Assembly (NCBI GenBank): GCA_020438395.1
Contig: JAGQUR010000031.1
Location: 1-45,327, forward strand
Length of the DNA: 45,327 bases
Direction of reading: 5' to 3'
Source: Solirubrobacterales bacterium
GTDB lineage: Bacteria > Actinomycetota > Thermoleophilia > Solirubrobacterales > 70-9
Shown one piece after another: positions 39,359 through 45,327 of the stretch; position 1 is the stretch's first letter, and every line of letters starts with the position of its first letter. A program made the translations under genes and the position numbers. The notes under the pieces were generated by a model. That model saw only the letters and a list, made by a program, of their open reading frames with translations, searched no databases and had not been told where the DNA came from.

Positions 39359-40447
39359 GTGGAGGAAGCATCGCCGAGCAGAATCGGGATCCGGGACGTT
39401 GCTGCCGCGGCCGGCGTGTCGCCGACCACCGTGTCCCATGCCCTGAGCGGCAAGGGAAGGCTGCCGGACGAAACGAGGCAGAGGATCGCGTCGATTGCCG
39501 AGGAGCTCGGCTACCGGCCGAACGTCAACGCAAGGAACCTGGTTTCCGGCAAGACCGGACTGCTGGGCATCGTCGTTTCCGCCAGTCAGGAGACACCGTT
39601 TGGCCTTGGTGATTTCGACTACTTCATCCAGCTGCTCAGCGCCGCGACAGGAGCCGCGGTCGAGCGTGGACGGGCACTGGTGGTGGAGGGCGTTCGATCC
39701 GGCCCGGACGCTTTCGGCACCGTCGAAGTTGACGGAGCGATTGTGGTGGACCCGGTATCGGACGACCCCCTGATCGACGCTCTCGACCGGGCCAACGTTC
39801 CCGTAGTCACGACCGGCCGTCGAGATCGTCCGCCGGCAGGTGGACGTCCCGAGTGCTGGGTCGACAACGACCACGTCGAAGCCACCGAGGAGATACTGGC
39901 CCACCTGGAGTCGCACGGAGCGAAAAAAGTGGGCCTGATTTCGACTGCTCCGGTCACTTCATACACTCGGGATGCGATATCGGGCTACAAGGCCTGGTGT
40001 TCGCTGCACGGCCAGGAGCCGATGATCTCGACGGTTGAAGGTCCGATCAACGAAGGTGCCGGTTTCCGTGCGGCCGAAGAGCTTCTCGACCTGGCCGATC
40101 CGCCCGATGCCATTTACGCCACCCTCGACCAGCTGGCTCTCGGAGTCCTGGCGGCCGCCCGGGCGAGATCCCTGACTGTGCCGGACGATCTCATGGTTGC
40201 CGGATGCACCGACTCCCAGGCCAGCGCCTGGGCCGATCCCCCGCTCACGGCAGTCTTGCTCAATCCTGAAGAGATAGGCAGATCCGCAGTCTCGACTCTG
40301 ATCGACCTGATTGAAGCGGGGGATTCTGTGCCCGATCCGGTCGTCGTTCCCACCGGCATCGTCGAGCGTGAATCCACGGCGCGTCTGACAGGCCCCGGAG
40401 GTGTGCAGGCAGCCGGTCAAGCCGGCAGCAGCCGCGACTCCGAATGA
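39359..40447 (+). CDS. LacI family transcriptional regulator of the ureohydrolase operon
   Basis: A 362-residue regulator. The N-terminal HTH and hinge are textbook: IGIRDVAAAAGVSPTTVSHA, then ELGYRPNVNARNLVSGKTGL, with a periplasmic-binding-like ligand domain after that. I prefer the GTG at 39359, since TATGAT lies 6 bases upstream and the HTH begins 9 residues in. The ATG at 39329 has no Shine-Dalgarno and abuts operator O2. The ligand domain is probably tuned to a guanidino or amine compound and not a sugar, given the divergent operon. Two identical operators in the intergenic region suggest cooperative repression of both directions. Confidence 0.88.
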   Translation: MEEASPSRIGIRDVAAAAGVSPTTVSHALSGKGRLPDETRQRIASIAEELGYRPNVNARNLVSGKTGLLGIVVSASQETPFGLGDFDYFIQLLSAATGAAVERGRALVVEGVRSGPDAFGTVEVDGAIVVDPVSDDPLIDALDRANVPVVTTGRRDRPPAGGRPECWVDNDHVEATEEILAHLESHGAKKVGLISTAPVTSYTRDAISGYKAWCSLHGQEPMISTVEGPINEGAGFRAAEELLDLADPPDAIYATLDQLALGVLAAARARSLTVPDDLMVAGCTDSQASAWADPPLTAVLLNPEEIGRSAVSTLIDLIEAGDSVPDPVVVPTGIVERESTARLTGPGGVQAAGQAGSSRDSE

Positions 40448-40451
40448 AAAA

Positions 40452-40477
40452 GGCCGGCCACCCGAAGGTGACCGGCC
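40452..40477 (-). terminator. Rho-independent terminator of osmoprotectant operon
   Basis: GGCCGGCCACC (40452-40462) and GGTGACCGGCC (40467-40477) form a stem with one mismatch and a CGAA loop. On the minus strand it is followed by TTTTT (40451-40447), so it terminates transcription coming from the binding-protein gene; it may also stop the lacI-type transcript. Confidence 0.8.
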
Positions 40478-40486
40478 CGATTCACC

Positions 40487-40506
40487 TCGATCCCTTCCGG
40501 GATCGA
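40487..40506 (-). terminator. Second hairpin after osmoprotectant operon
   Basis: TCGATCCC (40487-40494) and GGGATCGA (40499-40506) pair perfectly around a 4-base loop, 11 bases beyond the binding-protein stop. It lies just ahead of the T-tailed terminator and may pause polymerase or protect the mRNA 3' end. Confidence 0.5.
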
Positions 40507-40517
40507 CTCTTGCCTGG

Positions 40518-41498
40518 TTATCCGGCGATGTAGCCGCTGGCCACGAGGTACTCGTGGGCCACATCGGCCGGCTGCTGCTTGTCGAGGTCGACCCGGGCGT
40601 CGAGCTCCTGCATCACCTTCTCGGTCAGGCCCTCCTGGACCAGTTCGATCGTCGAGGCGTAATCCGGTCCGGCCTGGTCGATCGTCTTCTGCTTGGTCAG
40701 GAAGATGACGTTGCCGGCGGGCAGCACGCCCTTGTCGTCCTCGAGGACCGTGTACTTGTCGTCACCGGTGCCGAGCTGGGCGTCGGTGGTGAACACGATC
40801 GAGAGGTCGGCCTGGCCCTTGTCGAGCACGGTGTAGCGGAGGCCGATGTCAACCGGGGTGAAGGACTTGAAGTCCAGCCCGTAGTACTTCTCCAGGCCGA
40901 GCAGGCAGTCGATCCGCTGGCGGCACTCGGGCGAGCCGTAGAGCTTCAGGTCCTGGCTCTTGCCCTGCAGGTCGGAGATCGTCGAGACCCCCAGCTCCTC
41001 CGCCTTGGAGGTCAGCATTCCGACCGCGTTGGCGCTGGCAAACGGCGTCGGCGGCAGGGCGACGATGCCGTCCTTGGCCAGGTCCTTCTTCGCCATCTCG
41101 TAGGCGCCGTTCACGTCACCGGGCACGTCCTCCGGAGCGGTGTCATAGAACGAGGTCAGGGCGGTGGAGATGTATTCCGGGTAGCCGGAGATCTCACCCT
41201 TCTTCAGGGCTGCGAGGGCAACCGTCTCGGAACCGAGGTTCAGGTCGGTCTTCACGTTGTAGCCGGCCGCTTCCAGGGCCTGTGCGTAGATCTCGCCGAG
41301 AACGATCTGCTCGGTGAAGTTCTTCGATCCGATGGTCAGGGTCGGGGTGTCGCCGTTGGCGGAATTGGATTCGATCTGGCCGGACGCGCTCGAGCCGCTG
41401 TCGCCGGAGTCGTCATCGTCGGAACCGCAGGCGACCAGGCCGAGGGCCAGCGCCATCAGGGCGACCATCAGCAGGTAGCGCAATTTCTTGACAGGCAT
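40518..41498 (-). CDS. Osmoprotectant/glycine betaine-type ABC transporter substrate-binding lipoprotein
   Basis: A 326-residue lipoprotein of the OpuAC/OsmF type that captures betaine, choline or related quaternary amines. The signal ends in a lipobox with Cys24 (GLVACGSD), then a Ser/Asp/Gly linker. The mature domain starts TPTLTIGSKNFTEQIVLGEI, a strong family hallmark, and contains GEISGYPEYISTAL. The ATG at 41496-41498 is chosen for AAGGAGAG upstream and for the signal peptide; an extension to 41630 is rejected. Last gene of the minus-strand operon, 89 bases after the downstream permease, followed by two hairpins. Confidence 0.9.
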   Translation of the reverse strand: MPVKKLRYLLMVALMALALGLVACGSDDDDSGDSGSSASGQIESNSANGDTPTLTIGSKNFTEQIVLGEIYAQALEAAGYNVKTDLNLGSETVALAALKKGEISGYPEYISTALTSFYDTAPEDVPGDVNGAYEMAKKDLAKDGIVALPPTPFASANAVGMLTSKAEELGVSTISDLQGKSQDLKLYGSPECRQRIDCLLGLEKYYGLDFKSFTPVDIGLRYTVLDKGQADLSIVFTTDAQLGTGDDKYTVLEDDKGVLPAGNVIFLTKQKTIDQAGPDYASTIELVQEGLTEKVMQELDARVDLDKQQPADVAHEYLVASGYIAG

Positions 41499-41587
41499 CT
41501 GTCGTTTCTCTCCTTGACTGGGGATTGACTGGTGGGTCTCTCTTGGAAACCGTATCCGCCCGGGCGGGCGTTCAAGCAGAAATCGCT

Positions 41588-42313
41588 TCAGGAGCGGTTC
41601 AGCTTCAGTCCCTTGGAGGTCATCGCCCACTGGATCGTGGCCAGGGTTCCTTCCAGGGCCAGAGCCATCAGCGCAACGAGGATTGCCCCGGCGAGGACTC
41701 CTGCGTCCCCGTAGACGTTGCGGGCGATGATGAAGTCGCCCAGGGTCAGGATGCCGGCCAGCGGGGCGATGGTCGCCGTGGCGACGATGTTGATCGCCGC
41801 GGTCCTGACCCCGCCCATGATGGTCGGCACCGCCAGGGGCAGCTCGACCTTGCGGACGATTCCGGTTTCGGACATGCCCATGCCACGGGCGGCCTCGACC
41901 GAGGCACGGTCCACCTGGCTGATCCCGACATAGGTGTTGGTGAGGATCGGCGGGATACCCAGGATCGCGAGGGCGACCACCAGGTTGACCAGCCCGACCC
42001 CGATCGCCGCCGCCATCAGGGCGATCAGGGCGAGCTCGGGGATGGCCCGGCCCGCGTTACCGGCGGAAACGGCCAGGAACTCACCCTGCTGGCGGTGACC
42101 GAGCCAGAGTCCGACCGGCATCGCCAGGAGGATCGCTACCGCCAGGGCCAGCAGGGTGACCTCGATCTGCTTGGTCGCCAGCTCGATCACCTGGCTGGTG
42201 CCCCCGACCGTGACCCCGCCGGTTTCGGCTTCCCGGCCGGAGAAGACGAAATTGAAGGCGTCCCCGAAAAGGCTCAGAAATGCGGCGGGAAGGGGCGGGG
42301 GCGGCAGGGCCAT
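41588..42313 (-). CDS. Osmoprotectant ABC transporter permease
   Basis: A 241-residue permease of the OpuCB/OsmW type with about five to six helices. The EAA loop reads ASVEAARGMGMSETGIVRKV, then ELPLAVPTIMGGVRTA. The N-terminus is a short Pro-rich stretch (MALPPPPLP), then LFGDAFNFVFSG. The ATG overlaps the stop of the preceding permease by one base (TGATG), so translation is coupled. An apparent longer reading up to 42943 is not a fusion: the extra part is an out-of-frame shadow of the upstream permease. Confidence 0.88.
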   Translation of the reverse strand: MALPPPPLPAAFLSLFGDAFNFVFSGREAETGGVTVGGTSQVIELATKQIEVTLLALAVAILLAMPVGLWLGHRQQGEFLAVSAGNAGRAIPELALIALMAAAIGVGLVNLVVALAILGIPPILTNTYVGISQVDRASVEAARGMGMSETGIVRKVELPLAVPTIMGGVRTAAINIVATATIAPLAGILTLGDFIIARNVYGDAGVLAGAILVALMALALEGTLATIQWAMTSKGLKLNRS

Positions 42314-43035
42314 CAGGAGATCGCCTGCTTCCGCTTCCAGGGGGCGAGCAGCTTGCCGACCAGAAGGAGGACTCCGTCGAAGACGATGGCCATGATCACC
42401 GCGATCGATCCGGCCACGATGATCCCGGTCTTGAAGGTGATGTTGGAACCGGTGACGATCTCGGTGCCGAGTCCGCCGCCGTTGGCGAAGACGGCTAGCG
42501 TCGCGAGGGCGACGGTGCTGACCGTGGCAATTCTCAGCCCGGCGATGATCTCGGGCATCGCCAGGGGTATTTCGACCTGCCAGAGGATCTGTGACCGGGT
42601 CAGGCCTATGCCCCGGGCTGCCTCGGTCACGTTGGGGGGAACGTTTCTCAGGCCGGTGGTGATGTTGCGAAAGATGATCTGGAGGTTGAAGGCGGTCAGG
42701 GCGATGATCGCGGTGAGGCTGCCGCGGCCGGTGATCGGCAGCAGCAGGAAGAAGAACGAGATCGACGGGATCGTGTAGAGGATTCCGGTGCCGGCCAGGA
42801 ACGGCGTCTGGAGAAAACGGTGCCGGTGGGCGAGGATGGCCAGGCCGAAGGCGATCAGGAACCCGCCGGCGACCGCGCTCCCGACCAGGACCAGGTGCTG
42901 CAGGGTCGGGTCGACGTAGCGGTCGTAGTTGTCGACGACCCATCCGGGGCAGAAGAGCTTGTTGTCCTGGATGCAGTTGCCGCTGGAGCGGTCGGTGAAA
43001 AAGCTCTGGTCGACCGCTGCGAGCTGCTCAATCAT
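42313..43035 (-). CDS. Osmoprotectant ABC transporter permease
   Basis: A 240-residue permease paralogous to the next gene. The N-terminal 40 residues include a cysteine pair in GNCIQDNKLFCPGWVVDN, probably outside the membrane. The EAA loop reads NVTEAARGIGLTRSQILWQV, then EIPLAMPEIIAGLRIA. Two permeases with one ATPase and one binding protein is the usual OpuC/Osm layout. It overlaps the end of the ATPase gene by 8 bases. Confidence 0.88.
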   Translation of the reverse strand: MIEQLAAVDQSFFTDRSSGNCIQDNKLFCPGWVVDNYDRYVDPTLQHLVLVGSAVAGGFLIAFGLAILAHRHRFLQTPFLAGTGILYTIPSISFFFLLLPITGRGSLTAIIALTAFNLQIIFRNITTGLRNVPPNVTEAARGIGLTRSQILWQVEIPLAMPEIIAGLRIATVSTVALATLAVFANGGGLGTEIVTGSNITFKTGIIVAGSIAVIMAIVFDGVLLLVGKLLAPWKRKQAIS

Positions 43036-44197
43036 GGGGCCGCTCGGCTGCAGAGAGTTCGGATTCGGAGGCTTCGTCCGAGGCGAGGAAGTCGGAGACG
43101 ATCTCGACCGAGAGAACCCCGGTCAACCTTCCCCTGGCATCGACCACCGGGGCGTAGAGGGATCCGCTCTGGAGCAGGGTTGCGAGGCCGTCCCGGAGGA
43201 CGCTGTCGGCGTCGATCAGGGGGTCGGCGGACGAGTCCGGCGTCGCCGGCACCTGCTCGCCGGCCAGGTCGCGCTCGGAGAGCCACCCCTGCGGCCGGTT
43301 CTCGCCGTCGACCAGCAGCGCATACGGCACCTCGGCTGCGGCGACTGCCGTTCGCACCGGCTCGGACGGATCCCCGGCCTGGGCGAGTGGAGCGGTCCAG
43401 AGGTCGACGTCCCGGACCCTCATCAGGGCCAGCCGCTTCAGGGCCCGGTCGGCACCGACGAAGTCCTCGACGAAATCGTCGGCCGGTTCCATCAGAAGTT
43501 CGGTCGGGGTCGCGTACTGGGCCAGGTGGCCGCCCTTCTTCAGCACCACCACCCGGTCGCCCATCTTGATCGCCTCATCGACGTCATGGGTGACGAAGAG
43601 GACGGTCTTCCGCAGTTCGGCCTGAAGCCTGAGGAATTCGTTCTGCAGGCGCGACCGGTTGATCGGATCGATCGCCCCGAAAGGCTCGTCCATCAGCATC
43701 ACCGGAGGGTCAACGGCGAGCGCCCGTGCCACTCCGACCCGCTGCTGCTGGCCGCCGGAGAGCTGGGCCGGGTAGCGGTCCCCGTATTCCGGGTCGAGTC
43801 CGATCAGTTCCATCAGCTCGGCCGAACGGGCGGCGATTCTCTCCTTGTCCCAGCCGAGCAGGGCCGGGACGGTGCCGATGTTCTGGCTGATCGTGCGGTG
43901 GGGGAAGAGGCCTATCTGCTGGATCACGTAACCGATCTCGCGGCGCAGCCGGGCCGGGTCACCTTCCTTCACCGAGCGGCCGCCGATCAGGATGTCCCCG
44001 GAGGTCATCTCGACCGTGCGGTTGACCATCCGCAGCGCAGTGGTCTTGCCGCAACCCGAGGGACCGACCAGCACGCAGATCTCGCCGGCGGGAACTTCGA
44101 AGGAGAGGTCTTCGACAGCGACCGAGTCTGCGCCGGGGTAGCGCTTGGTCACGGATTCGAAGCGGACGGGAGATGCGGAAACGCTCTCGGCGGTCAC
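43028..44197 (-). CDS. Osmoprotectant ABC transporter ATP-binding protein with CBS domains
   Basis: A 389-residue ATPase of the ProV/OpuCA type. Walker A GPSGCGKT is at 45-52, the signature [15 protein letters not shown] in the middle, Walker B VMLMDEP and the switch His in VTHDVDEA. The C-terminal 130 residues form a CBS-domain pair ([20 protein letters not shown] and [20 protein letters not shown]), which in this family senses ionic strength or cyclic di-AMP. It heads the operon. The GTG start has TAGGAT 7 bases upstream (44205-44210) and no Shine-Dalgarno, so the transcript is likely leaderless. Confidence 0.9.
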   Translation of the reverse strand: MTAESVSASPVRFESVTKRYPGADSVAVEDLSFEVPAGEICVLVGPSGCGKTTALRMVNRTVEMTSGDILIGGRSVKEGDPARLRREIGYVIQQIGLFPHRTISQNIGTVPALLGWDKERIAARSAELMELIGLDPEYGDRYPAQLSGGQQQRVGVARALAVDPPVMLMDEPFGAIDPINRSRLQNEFLRLQAELRKTVLFVTHDVDEAIKMGDRVVVLKKGGHLAQYATPTELLMEPADDFVEDFVGADRALKRLALMRVRDVDLWTAPLAQAGDPSEPVRTAVAAAEVPYALLVDGENRPQGWLSERDLAGEQVPATPDSSADPLIDADSVLRDGLATLLQSGSLYAPVVDARGRLTGVLSVEIVSDFLASDEASESELSAAERPHD

Positions 44198-44204
44198 TCA
44201 ACTG

Positions 44205-44210
44205 ATCCTA
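44205..44210 (-). promoter_or_regulatory. -10 box of osmoprotectant transporter operon (leaderless geometry)
   Basis: On the minus strand TAGGAT ends 7 bases before the GTG at 44197. No convincing -35 is seen at the usual distance. Confidence 0.5.
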
Positions 44211-44270
44211 TGCGGGGCACCTGCGGCAAAAGCGGTTGCAGGGGAACAAGCGTGGAGGCACTTTGTGTGC

Positions 44271-45327
44271 ATGTCCTTACACTGCCCCGGAGTGCACTCC
44301 CTCAATCCCCTCAGTCCCGGTCCCTCTGGGGTCCGTAGAAACAAGGCCCGTGCCGCATTGCTGCTGGCTTTCGCGGCGCTTGCCATCGCCCTGATCCTGA
44401 TCGTTGACGGTCGGCCGGCGGCTGCCTCGACCGAGGAGAAGCTGAGCAATACGCAGAACAAGATTGCGGCCCAGAACGAGAAGAAGGGCGTTCTGACCGA
44501 CGAGATCGCCGGCCTCAGCGCCAAGATCGACGACTACGAAACTCAGGTTGCAGCGCTCCGCGCCCAGGAGCAGGATGCCGAGCTTCGCCTCGCGGCCAAG
44601 CAGGACGAGCTCGACCAGGCCCAGGCCCAGGTAGACGAGGCCTACCGGCAGCTCAAGGTTCTCGCCGCCCGCCTCAAGCGTTCGCTGATGGTGCTGCGCG
44701 AGCGTCTGGTCGCGATCTACAAGGCCGGCGACTCCGGTGTCTCCGACCTGATCCTCACTACCAAGAGCTACAGCGACCTGATCGAAAGCTCGAGTTACGT
44801 CGAGCAGATCCAGAATCGCAACGAGTCGATCGTCGGGCGGGTCCGTGACCTGCGCGACCAGCAGGAAGCGGTCGTGGTGCGGCTGAAGAAGGCCAAGGAC
44901 ACGATCGAGGCCGCCCGCGACCAGATCGCCGCCGAAGAACAGAACCTCGCGACCGCCCGTCAGGCGGTCCAGAGCCAGCAGGCGAAACTCCGGCAGGTCA
45001 AGGCTGACCGTCAGTCCAAGGTGGACAGCATCGACAACAAGGTTGACCACCTCGAGAACATCGAGGCCGACCTCCAGCAGAAGATCGCCGAGCAGATCGC
45101 GGCCGCATCCGGGGTGAGCGTCCTGCCCGCCGGCCCGATGAGCTCACCCTCCGCCGCGGGGCTGATCTGGCCGGTCAGCGGCACCCTGAGTTCGACCTTC
45201 GGCGCACGCAGCTCGCCCGGAGGTATCGGCTCGACCTACCACGAGGGAATCGACATCGCGGTCCCCGAAGGCACCCCGATCCGGGCCGCGGCCAGCGGCA
45301 CGGTGATCATGGCCTCCTACAACGGCG
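44271..45327 (+). CDS. Secreted coiled-coil M23 peptidase/murein hydrolase activator, 3' end outside window
   Basis: The first 352 codons of an exported cell-wall protein cut by the window end. It has a signal or anchor (RRNKARAALLLAFAALAIAL region, ending PAAAS), a long coiled coil of the PcsB/EnvC type, and the start of a LytM/M23 domain: GLIWPVSGTLSSTFGARSSP then TYHEGIDIAVPEGTPIRAAA. The HxxxD of HEGID carries the first two zinc ligands; the rest of the site is beyond the window. Start options are the ATG at 44271, a GTG at 44265 (GGAGG 6 bases upstream) and a GTG at 44292. The coiled coil is paralogous to that of the NlpC/P60 protein at 28459. Confidence 0.87.
   Translation, partial: MSLHCPGVHSLNPLSPGPSGVRRNKARAALLLAFAALAIALILIVDGRPAAASTEEKLSNTQNKIAAQNEKKGVLTDEIAGLSAKIDDYETQVAALRAQEQDAELRLAAKQDELDQAQAQVDEAYRQLKVLAARLKRSLMVLRERLVAIYKAGDSGVSDLILTTKSYSDLIESSSYVEQIQNRNESIVGRVRDLRDQQEAVVVRLKKAKDTIEAARDQIAAEEQNLATARQAVQSQQAKLRQVKADRQSKVDSIDNKVDHLENIEADLQQKIAEQIAAASGVSVLPAGPMSSPSAAGLIWPVSGTLSSTFGARSSPGGIGSTYHEGIDIAVPEGTPIRAAASGTVIMASYNG

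Noticed and set aside
41588-42943. A 451-codon reading that would fuse extra sequence to the osmoprotectant permease
   Set aside because: The part upstream of 42313 is an Arg/Pro-rich shadow of the neighbouring permease. The real gene starts at the ATG overlapping that neighbour's stop.
1-45327. tRNA, rRNA, CRISPR array, insertion sequence or prophage
   Set aside because: All gaps are short and were read through; none shows a cloverleaf, spaced direct repeats, transposase motifs or phage genes.

Overview
The window is GC-rich, almost fully coding actinobacterial DNA with about 47 genes, partial at both ends. It carries a RskA/SigK pair, DUF1365 next to a cyclopropane synthase, PF13668 ferritin-like proteins and a HipA_2/DUF3037 pair. 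Together with many start codons that appear to be leaderless, this suggests the Thermoleophilia (Solirubrobacterales and relatives). That placement is inferred from gene content; no rRNA is present. No tRNA, rRNA, CRISPR array, insertion sequence or phage gene was seen. No gap exceeds 300 bases; the longest (7065-7351, 287 b) is regulatory.

Layout. 1-2328 (+): polyamine-type ABC importer (end of potB, potC, potA). 2330-5194 (-): crotonase and TetR regulator, then a PucR-type regulator divergent from an acyl-lipid desaturase (5209-6216). 6228-7064 (-): siderophore-interacting flavoprotein. 7352-7789: small secreted protein ended by a strong hairpin. 7880-11447 (-): likely one stress operon of two ferritin-like proteins, an ECF sigma factor, its membrane anti-sigma, GreA and a small basic protein. 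A short tatA gene (11567-11731) is divergent from it. 11769-15039: MFS exporter and a large secreted protein. 15113-18491: FAD oxidoreductase, DUF1365 and cyclopropane synthase-like methyltransferase, a lipid-modification operon whose 3' end overlaps a convergent GST-like gene. 19212-22378: small membrane protein, thioesterase, HAD phosphatase and quinone reductase. 22407-24914 (-): HipA_2 kinase-like protein, DUF3037 and an AMP-forming acyl-CoA ligase. 24975-29688: BioY, PLDc_N/SHOCT protein, GH113-like enzyme, flavin monooxygenase and NlpC/P60 coiled-coil hydrolase. 29821-32583: ion channel divergent from MarR plus MFS. 32635-34038: amine-oxidase-like flavoprotein. 34061-39251 (-): ureohydrolase, nitrilase-type amidase, APC permease, metallophosphoesterase and nucleotidyltransferase, under a divergent LacI regulator with two perfect operators. 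40518-44197 (-): complete osmoprotectant/betaine ABC importer. 44271-end: M23 peptidase with a coiled coil like that of the NlpC protein.

Themes. (1) Nitrogenous compounds: polyamine importer, amine oxidase-like enzyme and a LacI-controlled ureohydrolase/amidase/permease set that fits guanidino-compound (arginine-type) catabolism. (2) Membrane and envelope lipids: desaturase, cyclopropane-type methyltransferase, acyl-CoA ligase, crotonase, thioesterase. (3) Envelope hydrolysis and stress: two PcsB-like coiled-coil hydrolases and the SigK/ferritin operon. Across the window nine genes show a TANNNT -10 box ending exactly 6 or 7 bases before the start codon. This points to widespread leaderless transcription and corrects several start sites.
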